DNA of 64,000 bases from Druceiella hillmani (lineage: Eukaryota; Arthropoda; Insecta; Lepidoptera; Hepialidae), in assembly GCA_039881145.1 (NCBI GenBank), contig JAYKKI010000013.1:42055501-42119500 (forward strand), read 5' to 3'. Below are positions 48,486 through 60,065 of the stretch, in pieces (the first letter of the stretch is position 1; each line of letters starts with the position of its first letter). The notes beneath the pieces were generated by a model. It was given only the letters and a program-made list of their open reading frames with translations, did no database searches and was not told where the DNA came from. A program made the translations under genes and the position numbers.

Positions 48486-49570
48486 CTCTAGCAAAATTAT
48501 TACAGCAAAATTATTACAGATGCACTAATAGCTCTAGCAAAATTATTACTACTCTAGCAAAATTATTACAGCAAAATTATTACAGATGCACTAATAGCTC
48601 TAGCAAAATTATTACTACTCTAGCAAAATTATTACAGCAAAATTATTACAGATGCACTAATAGCTCTAGCAAAATTATTACTAACTCTAGCAAAATTATT
48701 ACAGCAAAATTATTACAGATGCAAAATTATTACAGATGCACTAATGGCTCTAGTAAAATTATTACTACTCTAGCAAAATTATTACAGCAAAATTATTACA
48801 GATGCACTAATAGCTCTAGCAAAATTATTACTACTCTAGCAAAATTATTACAGCAAAATTATTACAGATGCACTAATAGCTCTAGCAAAATTATTACTAC
48901 TCTAGCAAAATTATTACAGCAAAATTATTACAGATGCACTAATAGCTCTAGCAAAATTATTACTAACTCTAGCAAAATTATTACAGCAAAATTATTACAG
49001 ATGCAAAATTATTACAGATGCACTAATGGCTCTAGTAAAATTATTACTACTCTAGCAAAATTATTACAGCAAAATTATTACAGATGCACTAATAGCTCTA
49101 GCAAAATTATTACTAACTCTAGCAAAATTATTACAGCAAAATTATTACAGATGCAAAATTATTACAGATGCACTAATGGCTCTAGTAAAATTATTACTAC
49201 TCTAGCAAAATTATTACAGCAAAATTATTACAGATGCACTAATAGCTCTAGCAAAATTATTACTAACTCTAGCAAAATTATTACAGCAAAATTATTACAG
49301 ATGCAAAATTATTACAGATGCACTAATGGCTCTAGTAAAATTATTACTACTCTAGCAAAATTATTACAGCAAAATTATTACAGATGCACTAATAGCTCTA
49401 GCAAAATTATTACTAACTCTAGCAAAATTATCACAGCAAAATTATTACAGATGCAAAATTATTACAGATGCACTAATGGCTCTAGCAAAATTATTACTAA
49501 CTCTAGCAAAATTATTACAGCAAAATTATTACAGATGCAATCTAGCAAAATTATTACAGATGCACTAATA
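48486..49570. repeat. Higher-order minisatellite, 66/67/17-bp units
   Basis: The word 'gatgcactaat' or 'gatgcaaaatt' marks unit starts at 48519, 48585, 48651, 48718, 48735, 48801, 48867, 48933, 49000, 49017, 49083, 49150, 49167, 49233, 49300, 49317, 49383, 49450 and 49467. From 48933 the order 67+17+66 (150 bp) repeats four times. All units derive from 'gcaaaattattaca'-type blocks. One frame is open for 298 codons (48719-49615) because the higher-order unit is a multiple of 3; I regard it as a consequence of the repeat, not a gene. Confidence 0.95.
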
Positions 49571-50039
49571 ATATGTATAGGAAAAGTGGCTCAGAAAGGT
49601 CTAAAAAGTGTTTGAGAAAAATTATCTAATTTTTATGGTTAAGCAACAAGTGAATAAGTTTGGGACAAATTATTAATATTCATTACAATAAATAACAAAG
49701 TTATTTTAAGTATTCGATAGATAAAAATTGACCATTCCAACTTTGTAATTTGGATCAGTAGTTTACTAGAAATTAAAAGAAATAGAAAATAAACAGTAGT
49801 AGAAATAGCATTTTGATGACGTTGGTGCAGGAGATGGGGAAAGCAACAAGGAGAAAAAATAGAAAACTCAGGCGCGAGACTATCACAAGCGCATCATATT
49901 ACGGGTACATTAATATATTTTTGAATTATAATGAAAGAAAAATACATAACAAAAAATTTAAATTAATTTCAGTCCTCTGACGGCGAGGAAAGGGTCGCTT
50001 TATATTTAAAATAACTTATCCTAACAATACGCCGCCATC
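49571..50039. other. Unassigned
   Basis: No recognised content. This could include the upstream part of the LTR-like segment that follows. Confidence 0.3.
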
Positions 50040-50345
50040 CAATCGTGCAGAAACGGTGCTCTGGGACGTCTACTCCTCTCGGCCGTCGGCGGCGAAAAGA
50101 GCAAGCGCATACGTGCGGTTATATCTATAGACAAGCGAGGCGATTACGCGCAAACTCCGCACCAGCCAACTGCTATATTCTGTTCCCTTTATCGTATGCC
50201 TATTTCCATACTTATATTCTTTTTCTTTTTATGTATTGTTATCTCTATTTTCGGCCACATTTTTTGTGTATAAAAGAGCATGTCGTGGCAGAATAAATCC
50301 ATTCAATTTGAAATCGTACACGTGAAATCGAATTTTTATTTCACC
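50040..50345 (+). mobile_element. Candidate solo-LTR-like segment
   Basis: A GC-richer upstream part ('tctcggccgtcggcggcgaa') is followed by a C/T-rich region, a TATA box (TATAAAAG at about 50268) and an AATAAA signal at about 50291, only ~23 bp later. Then comes 'tccattcaatttgaaatcgt' and 'tttcacc'. Closely spaced TATA and polyadenylation signals are typical of a retrotransposon LTR. The termini and target duplication were not identified, so the class is unproven. Confidence 0.35.
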
Positions 50346-51392
50346 AAACTATAGTAAAGAAGTCACTTTTAAATTAAAAGGTTTCCGAATGCATTTCTAT
50401 GGCTGTCTGTATGATATATTCGCGTATGCAGAAAGAAAAGGATGGAGGTAATGGACACGCTTAGCTTATCAATATTACAAGTACATAACGGCACAGTACG
50501 CAGTACTTGCTTTACATTCATCAGCCGGTTAGAATCCGGCTCTAATACTTGGAGCCACATAAAGCTAAGTACAGATTTATGATTGGGCGTATATTAAAGA
50601 CGTTCCTGCGATATCTGTACACGAGACAGTATTGTTATTATCATTCTTTATTTCCTACAAATGCGTGCGTGAGTGCGTGAGTGCATGCGTGCATGCGTAC
50701 ACAATATGTGCACATGTGTATATATACACAATGTGCACATATGCACGCACACAATATACACATATTGTTTATCTATTCCTTTATGCATTACTGTAATTTA
50801 CTTATAATCTAAATAAGGTCACGTACCTACTGTTAATTTTAAATTGTAGAAGGTGTCTACTTTGTACAACATGCAGTTTAAAATGGTTTGTGTGCACGAG
50901 GGCTTATAGGAAACGAGCGATCTAAATATTATATATCTTACGTAACATTCGTAATATTAGTTACTTGCCAATTGTAATAGTACAAATATTCCTACACGAG
51001 TTGCGTCCGTAATTACTAGTAGTATTAAAACCACAAAGAAATTTTAACAATTCTCTAAATTCTATGTGACTTTTGCATTGGATACTATTACTAATGTTAC
51101 AACTTACAAAATGTACGTTACCGATAAAATTTGACGAAAATTGTTTAACGTTCTTAGAAAATAGTTTTTTCCTACAACTTCAAGGAAATTTCGTCATTAC
51201 GTTGAAATTTCTACACCAATTTCCTTCCTTTCCGAAAATCCTCCTTATTCCGATTAGTATTTATATTACAATGTTGTCTTTTAAAAAGTCAATAAAAAGC
51301 TAAAATATAAAAACGAAATAAATATTTAATATTATATGTACGAACACACTAAATTTATTATAACTTTTAAGCTATTTGAACCAGTTTTAATC
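50346..51392. other. Unassigned, with alternating purine-pyrimidine tract
   Basis: About 50662-50765 is dominated by alternating purine/pyrimidine steps ('gtgcgtgagtgcatgcgtgc', 'acaatatgtgcacatgtgta', 'tatatacacaatgtgcacat') and contains inverted words. No gene was recognised. Confidence 0.4.
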
Positions 51393-51650
51393 TATACTAA
51401 TATATAAAACGGAAAAGTTTGTTTGTTTTGTTTTGTTACGACTAATCTCTGGAACCACACGGCTGATATCGAAAATTCTTTTTTTATAGAAAGCCCATAC
51501 TTTGGTGAAGGTATAAACTTTATAGAGTTATAACATCACGCTGCAGTTCATGAGGATAGAGCCTCAATAAAAATGTACTATAAATCGGAGAACACTACTT
51601 GAACAGTACAAGAAAGACCGGTTTATATTTTGACTAATCACCCTGAGTAT
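51393..51650 (+). mobile_element. Lepidopteran interspersed repeat (Helitron-like start)
   Basis: Begins 'tctatactaatatataaaac', then 'gtttgtttgttttgttttgt', 'aatctctggaaccacacggc' 'tgatatcgaaaattctt', 'agaaagcccatactttgg', 'aacatcacgctgcag'. I recognise this as a common lepidopteran repeat. A 5' TC followed by an AT-rich start would suit a Helitron, but no CTRR-type 3' end with hairpin was found. Confidence 0.5.
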
Positions 51651-51884
51651 ACTAGCCAAAATACTCCGACCTCAAATACTAATATCGTTTGACGAATGAT
51701 GCGGAGGCGTTTAGTGATAGCGGAGGTTGAATGAGGCAGCATATTTAAGATAATTTTTTCTGGTTGAAACAGCGGGATACAGCTGGATATAGACATAACT
51801 TGACTGATATGGAATCGCCTATAAATATTGAATTAAATTATTGATTCCTTTTCTATCCCTGATGTGTTGCTTGTGATGTTTTTT

Positions 51885-52150
51885 AGATTCCAAAAAAACG
51901 GAGCCCTTATAGTTTCACTCACGTGTCCGTATGTCTGTCTGTCACAGCCGTTTTTCTCAGAAGCCCTTTGACTTAGAAACTTTAAATTTGATGCAGTTGT
52001 AAAGCATATCAATCCACATATAAATTATAAGCTAATCCTCAAAAATATTTGCGTGACAGTTATTTTAAGGATGGCAAATTAAACATTGCAATTTTTTTTC
52101 TACGTAGTATGGGGTATCGCTTCCGAAAGTACTGAACTTAAGAAAAACAG
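51885..52150 (-). mobile_element. LINE-type 3'-end repeat, reverse
   Basis: Contains 'aacggagcccttatagtttc' 'actcacgtgtccgtatgtct' 'gtctgtcacagccgtttttc' and 'tcagaagccctttgac'. Same family and orientation as 46285-46620. Confidence 0.65.
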
Positions 52151-52221
52151 AGTTTTTATGGTTCTATGAAAACTATAACAATGATTCTAGACGTCACAGC
52201 TTTTAATGATTTACTATAATA

Positions 52222-52591
52222 CACAGTATCCCGCAATAAGTGTCGGACAAAGAAAGACGTCATTCGTTGACTGAAAAATAGTCGATTGTCGTGAAAATCA
52301 AATTTAAAAGTTGACTTTTTTTTAATTTCATTTTCACGACAATCGTACACACGACACTTGCGCACGTTATTCAGTAGCGCTTGGGGGGCATATTGCGCGA
52401 ACAGCTGCGAAGACATCTAGCCGCCCGGGTAAGCACCGCACTCCAGACAATATTGGGTGTGTTAAAAGAGTTATGTGTAGATTTCAATTAGAAAAAGGTC
52501 GTCTTTTACGTTTTATTTCAACGGCAATTTATCCTTTTATAGCCAATGAATAGTGTCTTTTTTTGTCCGATACCTATTCCCAAACACTGTG
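52222..52591. mobile_element. TIR mini-element, copy 2, TA target site
   Basis: Left end 'cacagtatcccgcaataagt' 'gtcggacaaagaaagac'; the right end in reverse complement is 'cacagtgtttgggaataggt' 'atcggacaaaaaaagac'. TA flanks on both sides fit Tc1/mariner-type insertion. The core ('gcgaacagctgcg', 'cgcccgggtaagcaccgc') matches copy 1 at 32869-33272 in inverse orientation. It contains an internal inverted repeat around 52270-52345 ('cgattgtcgtgaaaat'/'attttcacgacaatcg'). Confidence 0.8.
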
Positions 52592-52819
52592 TATATATGT
52601 TCCCATACTTAATTATATTACGTATTATTAAATATTTATTGCACAAGGAAGTCCATATTGGTATTGAGTGATAATAAATATAGTAATTTCACTTCAGACA
52701 ATGTACGAAAAACCTCGATTCGTGAACCCGACTTGCACTTACTCGGTTTTGTTAACTTTGTACTAATTTATACTTCAAGCCCTGAATATATCTGTTTATA
52801 TTTTTGGGGTCCTGTAGCA

Positions 52820-53135
52820 AAATGGCCAGACAGGAATTCTTAATATTCCGTCCCGTTCGTCCGCCGTCCATCTGTCTGTCAAAGCCCTTTTTCTCAGAAA
52901 CTGCTTAATATATCAAGTTGAAATTAATATCGTATACTGAAGTCTATGGCCTTACATTGCTGTAAAATTGCAAGTTTTTGATTCACGCAACAAAAAATAT
53001 GAACCTTTAAAACTTATTTTTTTTGTTATTTATACCATCATCAAAACCTATAGGGTACTTCCAGTTGACTCACAATCTTGAAAGTAAGTATAATGAGATT
53101 TCTTATAGCACAAGTAATGGGAACACCCCAAAAAT
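52820..53135 (-). mobile_element. LINE-type 3'-end repeat, second type, reverse
   Basis: Reads 'gtccgccgtccatctgtctg' 'tcaaagcc', 'ttacattgctgtaaaattgc', 'aaaacctatagggtacttcc'. This is the reverse complement of the succession at 34250-34590. The next element (mariner) begins directly after it. Confidence 0.65.
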
Positions 53136-53141
53136 TAATTA

Positions 53142-53530
53142 TTAGGTTAGCAACTAATAAACCGGCCACTTTTTTCGAAAGATCCTTGGAATGTTATAGA
53201 AGCTTCTGGAATATTTCTTTTAGGATATATAAAGAGTGTGGCCTTCGAACTTCTGTTCAGTTTGCAATTGAGTAATCGGCGAGTAAAGAATACTTTAAAA
53301 ATGGAAGTAAGAAAATGGAAGTAAAAGTGAACTTAGAGGACTCTTTCTTCATAAATGTTCTTTAGAGTGAAAAACCAGCGATGCCTCATACAACAATAGG
53401 TAAAGGTATGCTCTCTTGGGATACAGCCAAGTACTGGTTCCAAAGACCCAAAGAAGGAAATTTTAACCCACTTCAAAACGCAAAGTGACCTCAATTAATT
53501 TAGAAAAAATTAAGTCTTATTGAAACAGTT
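53142..53530 (+). mobile_element. Mariner 5' portion, decayed
   Basis: The 5' end 'ttaggttagcaactaataaa' then 'ccggccactttttt' is a mariner terminal repeat. TATAAA (53228) and TCAGTT (A at 53259) are 31 bp apart as in the 29775 copy. The ATG at about 53302 is followed by a short duplication ('ggaagtaagaaaatggaagt') that breaks the frame, then by the N-terminal transposase words 'gtgaacttagaggactcttt' 'cttcat' and 'ggtatgctctcttgggat'. Similarity to mariner is lost near 53530, so only the first quarter remains. Confidence 0.75.
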
Positions 53531-53572
53531 CCCAGATTAAGTACGCGTAGATTCGACTAACGAACGACGTTA

Positions 53573-53604
53573 ACGAACTATCGCGAAAATTCGCGATAGT
53601 TCGT
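53573..53604. repeat. Perfect 15-bp hairpin
   Basis: Arms ACGAACTATCGCGAA and TTCGCGATAGTTCGT with loop AA. It is GC-richer than its surroundings. Confidence 0.75.
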
Positions 53605-53879
53605 CAGATTGGAATTAAATTTTTAAATATTATAATTGTTTTATACGTAATAATAGGTATCAGTTTGCCTTTGTAGTCAGTAAAATGCGTAAGAATTGAT
53701 TAATTCAAAATAATCTTGATTAGTATTATATAATTAGTAATTAATGTTTAATTTTTATATAATATAACCGTTTACTTTAACAATTTAAGTGTCCGGGGTT
53801 ACGAACAAAATGTCCAGGGTTTTTAGTTCCATCTTCTAGTTTTCTAAAAGTTACTATAGCAACCCTAACTACGACAATT

Positions 53880-54560
53880 TTGTCGCAAAATCTTCTTTCT
53901 TATTGTCTCCTAATAACCGAAGGTCGTGTCCGCTTGGAGTTGCCAACTCTCAGGATATTATTATTCCTTTCCACTGGCTCCGTTATTGGGCAGGTCATAT
54001 GACGTCGTTGATGGTTATACCTGATACCGTTCATATATGGTCCAACCAGCGTCTCGAAGTGAAAAGCATCTCTTAGTCTGTTTTCCGTTATTTTACCCAC
54101 TTTAAATAGTTTTTCTAGGCTATCTATGTGGCAAAGGTACGCTAGTATCCTCTAGTGGATAATCTTCCTTTTGCTTTTAGCTTCTGGAGTATAGGCACAT
54201 TAGTTAGTTTAGCAGTCCAAAGTACCCGTAGAATTCTGTGCTAGCACCATGTTTCAAATGTATTGATCTTCTTTCATTCGATTTTTCTCGTATCACAGCT
54301 CTGTATAGAAAAATCGAAAACGCAAGAGGTCTTACCAGAGGTCTTACTTTTGTATTCCTGCAGATGTTTCTGTGCCGCCAGATTTTCGCTAGTTTAATCA
54401 CGCTGGCTTTAGATGTTTGTATTTTCCTAAATATTTCCGATTCACATCCTCCCTAGTCAATGTCGCAAATACCTTGGGCAATTTCCACTATTATTACCCC
54501 ATTTTCCCATTAGATGCAAATTCGCCTGATTATCTCCAAACCGGCTACGAAACCCCTAAG
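53880..54560 (-). pseudogene. LINE reverse transcriptase C-terminus, minus strand
   Basis: On the minus strand the frame near 54340-54400 reads KLAKIWRHRNICRNTKVR and then, with changes, LAFSIFLYRAVIREKSNERR. This matches the post-catalytic block 'KLxKIWRxRNISxxTKxRL...FSxLLYGAETW' of non-LTR reverse transcriptases (the segment after the thumb, common in RTE-like elements). Upstream it reads GGCESEIFRKIQ. Downstream (53900-54100) a different frame carries the rest of the C-terminal region. Stops and frameshifts are present, and the catalytic core (FADD) is missing, as in a 5'-truncated copy. The clade is not certain. Confidence 0.75.
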
Positions 54561-55460
54561 TACATACCCTATTTTCGTTTATTTTTATTGCATATTTCAA
54601 TCATTAATCTACCGCCTCACTGGCTTTTCCCACCAGTTGCGTTATGGTTGGCTGTAGGAAATGGCCCTCATATGAATAAGTCTGCAATCTATTCACTTCG
54701 CTTTCTAAGGTCTTTTAGCTTTTATGCAATCGTTAAACATTTATTATGTCAATATTAAAAATATTACCTGATTCTTAATGTAAAATACGTCTTGCGTATA
54801 GAAACTTAAAATAAGCACCGAAATGCGTAAAAAGTTTTTACGCAAGCACTGATAAACTCGCATTGGCCACCGGGTATTCAAAATGCCACCCGCACGATTC
54901 TTTCTGCCACATTTTGTTGATGCGTTTTTGTTCATTTGCAGAAACACACGGTGGCAGTTTGGCGCATTGTTCTGGCCGCGACGTGGGTCCATATCGAGAG
55001 GACTTTACGGGCGTTTTTTTTTTAAATTATTTACATAGCAGACAAAATATATAAAAAGAAGTTTAATCTTTAATAAAATTTAGAAATATATGACTTTGAA
55101 TTATGAAATTCTGTCATCATTGGAAAACTCATTACACTCTTATGAATGTAAACTATGTGACCTTAATGTATTTATATTATTTTATATTTTTTACCCACGG
55201 CTTTGCCCGCGCTATGTTTACGTCTTGGCTAATAACCATTTTAAAATAGTTTAACCATAAACCATAAAAACTTTAACCATAAAAAATTCTGTGAAAACTG
55301 ATATCGATAAAACATAGTTAATTTTTTCTATGGGCTTCAGTAAATATATAAGGAAAATTGAACTATATTTGTTTAGTGTTTATAGGTAAAATAAATAAAC
55401 TCATACATAATTTCTCAACATTTCAATGTTGTATAATATGCCAAATAACTTTATTTTATT
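54561..55460. other. Unassigned, with small repeat end
   Basis: A GC-richer patch at 54850-54995 has a minus-strand frame of 82 codons with no recognised family. Near 55190, 'tacccacggctttgcccgcg' resembles the end of a common lepidopteran repeat. The remainder is AT-rich. Confidence 0.35.
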
Positions 55461-55735
55461 TCTAAGATAATAACGTATATAATACTGCTCTATATAATAC
55501 CGTATATAATACTGCTCTATATTATAACGTATAAAACCTATTTATTCTAAGATAATAACGTATATAATACTGCTCTATATAATACCGTATATAATACTGC
55601 TCTATATTATAACGTATAAAACCTATTTATTCTAAGATAATAACGTATATAATACTGCTCTATATAATACCGTATATAATACTGCTCTATATTATAACGT
55701 ATAAAACCTATTTATTCTAAGATAATAACGTATAT
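55461..55735. repeat. 85-bp tandem repeat, three copies plus
   Basis: Units start 'tctaagataataacgtatat' at 55461, 55546, 55631 and 55716 (exact 85-bp spacing). Each unit has an internal near-duplicate 'gtatataatactgctctata'. Confidence 0.95.
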
Positions 55736-56113
55736 AAACTCCCTTCAGTAGTTACTATGAAAAAACAGACAAAAATTTCAAAATCAGTGAATTTTTCCAG
55801 TAATTTTGGAATTAATTTTTTCGAAAATGTCTTGTGTACGGACTTTTTCTTTAATAAAATATTATCTATAAAAATAATGTAGAAGACTCAAATAATTGCA
55901 GTGGTGGATACTGGCTGACGTATAGTCAATAGATGTCCACAACTAGATATTCAAAAAATAATTTAATTGTCTATGATAGAAAGCGTCGAGGACACACACC
56001 TTTTGCTCTATTGTAAAGTTATGAAAATATCAATTTGAGTAACAATTTTGCTGATTAACCCAGCTAGTGTACAGTTGTCTGATCTAATTATAGTATTGTC
56101 ATAATTCATAGTC

Positions 56114-56191
<78 letters not shown>

Positions 56192-57299
56192 ATATATATA
56201 GAGCTAAACTAATTTTTGTTTTTAAGTGACAAATAACTTCAAGCAGCGATGATGTATGGTACAAAGTCCGCGACTTGCCTTTTTGGAATGAAAAAACGGC
56301 TATTTTCGTTTTTTCTTTAAAGAAAAACCATTAGATGTAAAAACAAATTGTGAGCATGTTTAAATTGTGTTATCAAATATATTTATTGAAAAGTAATAAA
56401 CCATAGAATTACAACAGGCGTTTCTCTACAGTGTGTCTTTAGAAATCGGGTTTGTAGTGACCACCAATGCAGCAATTTTTTTTTGTTATTTGTATTGAGT
56501 GTACTCGGTTGAAATAAAAAAAAATAACAAAAAAAACAGGAAATATAAAATATATATATGATATTTTCTCAACGCTGACAAATGGTTTTTAAAAAAAAAA
56601 TTGTGATTTGACTAAAAATTAAGACTATAAAAATTCGCTCGCTTTAAGGTTTCGTTGTCTAAGACCCTCATTATTTCATCATTTCCATGTGCGTGTTCGT
56701 CTGCCTGTCATATCCTCGTAGTTTGTACTGTTTCAGACCTACACGCTTGAAATTGTAATGGCATCAATCTCATATTCATTGCATTTTTTTTCTTTTTTAA
56801 AAAGTAATTTTTTTCTTTTTTAAATTACCTCTTATCAAGTGGGAATGGAAAAACAATTCCAACTTACTCCATTTTGTGGGATATCATCTTTTAAAAGTAA
56901 ATTCAGGTTTTTGTTTTATATTTAGCCACCTTTACAAAATATTAAAATTTAAAGTCGTTTGCAGCGTATATCTCTCCTTTCACCGATTCCCAAACAATAC
57001 TTTATAAAAATTTGGTATAAATCCAAAAAATAAGTTTGATCAGAACTTTGAATTTATATTATTACGACTCTAAGTGCCCAAAAATAATGTCGAGGGAAAT
57101 TACTGGACGACTGAGCTTATTGTTGTGAAATTACTGTTCTTAGATAAGTTAACATTAGTTCTTAAAATATGTATGTTATTATATTTTAATTTAAGAAAAA
57201 ACGTTAAATGTTAAATATGTTTAAATAAATATATCATATATTTAAATATATAACCGAACATTGCCTAGCTGACATATATTTAAATAAAAATTTAGTAAT
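55736..57299. other. Unassigned, with microsatellite and LINE-type trace
   Basis: A compound (AT)n(TG)n(TA)n tract lies at 56115-56200. A reverse LINE-type 3' trace ('gtgcgtgttcgtctgcctgt') is at about 56690. No gene was recognised. Confidence 0.4.
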
Positions 57300-57309
57300 C
57301 ACCTCTATA

Positions 57310-57790
57310 TATTCATCAAAATCAATCCCGTTCCCCTTGAATCCAACGGCTTTCTGCAAAGCTGTTTGATTTACTAGGCTGCTTTACCAGGGTATCTGTC
57401 CACATAGCGGGAAGCCATCCCACTCTAAGTCTCATGGTACATGGTCGCCATTCGAGAACCTTTCTTCCTCAAAGACCCATTGTCACTTCAGCCAGCCAGT
57501 CTTACGAACTACGTTGCTGACTTTGGTTCTTCTACAGATCTCCTCATAAATTAAACCCCGAAGATTGTCCTTTCCATGGCTAGCTGATTGACTTGGAGTC
57601 TTTTTATGGAAGCAACAATCAGAGACCTTTCACTTTCGTATGTCATCACTGGCAACACATACACATTTGAAGACTTTCGTCTTCAAATACTGGAGGATTT
57701 TTGGACGAAAAGATAGTTTCCCGAACGCTTCATAACCGACATGGCTTCTACAGATAACCACTTCTTCGGATTGCACATTAGTTCTTAATC
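57310..57790 (-). pseudogene. LINE reverse transcriptase C-terminus, minus strand
   Basis: Minus-strand frames read, in order, EAFGKLSFRPKILQYLKTKV, CVLPVMTYESERSL, IKRLQVNQLAMERTIFGV, and then KVLEWRPCTMRLRVGWLPAM followed by WTDTLVKQ. This reproduces the C-terminal pattern 'LPVLTYGAETWTLT...LQVxQRAMERxMLGV...VLEWRPRxGKRSVGRPPxRWTDD' of non-LTR reverse transcriptases of the RTE-like type. Several stops and frame changes show it is inactive. The catalytic domain is not present upstream. Confidence 0.8.
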
Positions 57791-59539
57791 CCCTAATTGA
57801 CAACATGTTAATCTTTGATCATATATTTAAGTATTTATATAAACTGTTAATGAATCTATAATTATGTTTGTACTTTAAAAGTGTTCAATATATTTGCTTA
57901 ATTTAGATATTTTTATTATTTATATAGTTAAAAATAGTATAGAGTTATTGATAATATTTTGGTCCAAACATTGTTGGAACTTCCCTAGAACTTCCATGGT
58001 CGGAACTTCCCTGGATATCCGGCAAAATTAAATTTGAAATATGACGGACAGATCTAACATAAATACAGAAATAAAACAGCTATAATAAGAAAATATTCTT
58101 GATCATTGGAATCATGAGTATTACTGAGAATTTTCAAAACTTCAAAGAAACAATTGATTGTAAACCATTTTAGTTTATGCGTAAACCAAACGTGCACCTT
58201 TTTTTAAGTATGAATTAAATCACGCTCAATAAAATCATTACAGCACCAATATTGTAGTCGGAAACGATAACATGATGGGGATTCTGCATCAACGCGCTGA
58301 CTGCGGTCAATAAGACCTGCAAGGAGGGATCACAATCCCTAAGAGCTAGGGAACCACTGAAAGGAGATCATATAAAAAGTAAAGAAGATGCATGTAATAG
58401 GTCAATATTAATTAATATAAACAATTATAAAAACCTATATGAATATAAATGAAAAGTCTTTAGTTGGCAACTCGAACCCGTTACCGCTGATTCACCGCTG
58501 AAGCCAGTACCGCTGATTCACCAGCATTCTCCACGACTTGTCTCTTTTTCTTTCGGTTGATAGTCGAGATTTTGCTTTATGTAAGTCAAGTGTTTTGTTT
58601 GTCAGATCTACCTTAATTTGTTTCAACCATATTTTCTTCAGTGCACCTCATTGGACTTTCTAGTCATCAAGTAAAGTTTTCAAATGAAGAAACATCTGGA
58701 ATTAACTGAATCATCTATATAATCTGGAATTAATATCTTTATAATCTTGAATTAAGTACTCATGATTGGTTAGTATTTTACCTATTTTCATCTTTAATGA
58801 TTCAATTGATTAAGAATCTTAAACCGCTTATGCTGAAAAAATGGCAAAGGAATCATTACGGACCTCTGGATCTGCATCTCGTGGAATCAAACTCTGTAAT
58901 TATTTTGAGCTGCGAATCTGGGAAATATACATAAAAAGAGTTGTGGGGAGTATTAATAGTGTATATCACATAAATCCTTGCATTTAGTCATTACGTTATC
59001 ACAACTACAAGACCATATGTGTTGCTAAAACATAAGATGAAGCGTTCAGCCCACTTTATGGTTAACTCCATTTCAGGTGCGAATGGGCAGATGTATATGC
59101 ATATATTTCGAAATGTTGATTATCAGTTTACTATTTAACAATAGCTAATAACAATATCAATTACCGCGATACCACTTTACAGTAACTATCTTGACCGCCG
59201 ACTCTAATAAAATCCAAAAAGGAAGAAACGATCTTCTTTTGGTATTTCCGTCTTTACTTATCTTTCAAGAAGCATTCCTGCCAGTAGTATTGATTGTTTC
59301 TAAATTGTTCAAACATGAAATAAGTGTCAAAAAATGTTTTTATTTGTTGTAACTTATTTCAAATAATCTAAATGAAAGTATTTATCAGAATTTAATAACA
59401 AGAAGGAAGTATCATATGCTATTTCCTGTTTCCGAAGATTTCATCTGATGACGATTACCTCGAATGAACTTAGAGTTACTTTCCCTCAAGGTTATTTATC
59501 GCTTACATCTACTTCTACTAAATGTAAAAAATGTAAAAA
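57791..59539. other. Unassigned, with repeat-like patch
   Basis: 58240-58380 is GC-richer ('gcgctgactgcggtcaataa', 'gacctgcaaggagggatcac') and looks like part of a dispersed repeat that I cannot classify. At 58478-58520, 'taccgctgattcacc' is repeated. Nothing else was recognised. Confidence 0.35.
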
Positions 59540-59544
59540 TGCTC

Positions 59545-59768
59545 TAAAAACTTCTAAACATAAAAAAACTTCTAAACATAAAAAAACTTCTAAACATAAA
59601 AAAACTTCTAAACAAAAAAACTTCTAAACATAAAAAAAACTTCTAAACATAAAAAAACTTCTAAACATAAAAAAACTTCTAAACATAAAAAAAACTTCTA
59701 AACATAAAGAAACTTCTAAATATAAAAAACTTCTAAACATAAAAAAACTTCTAAACATAAAAAAACTT
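59545..59768. repeat. 17-18-bp minisatellite, about 13 copies
   Basis: The unit is 'cttctaaacataaaaaa' with variable A-run length and occasional base changes. Confidence 0.95.
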
Positions 59769-59769
59769 A

Positions 59770-60025
59770 AAAATAATCTTTTTATTAATTATAACTTACC
59801 CCAAATTACGTAGATCAAACTCCATGGGCCAAATTAATAATAAAAAAGCGCCAAATTGATAAAGTCGCGCTGTAAATAAATAGCGCGACACAAGATGGCT
59901 ACAGCCATGTCACGGAAATAAATGATTTGACAGTTCGCGGTGTGAATATTGTTTTTTAATTGTTTTGTTGCTTTACAATTGTGTTTTAATTTAGTTTCAA
60001 TAAATTCTTTTTACTATCATACTAC
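59770..60025. repeat. Dispersed repeat, minus copy
   Basis: Reverse complement of the family at 26345-26580; shared words include 'aacttaccccaaattacgta', 'tggctacagccatgtcacgg' and 'gtgttttaatttagtttcaa'. Confidence 0.65.
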
Positions 60026-60065
60026 ACAAACCTTTCATAACTAATTTAATAGCATAGTCTAAAGT

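Noticed and set aside
48719..49615. 298-codon ORF
   Set aside because: It lies wholly inside a higher-order minisatellite whose period is a multiple of 3, so the open frame follows from the repeat. No start context, domain or codon bias supports a gene.
54417..54758. 113-codon plus-strand ORF
   Set aside because: It is opposite the minus-strand LINE reverse transcriptase remnant and is its shadow.
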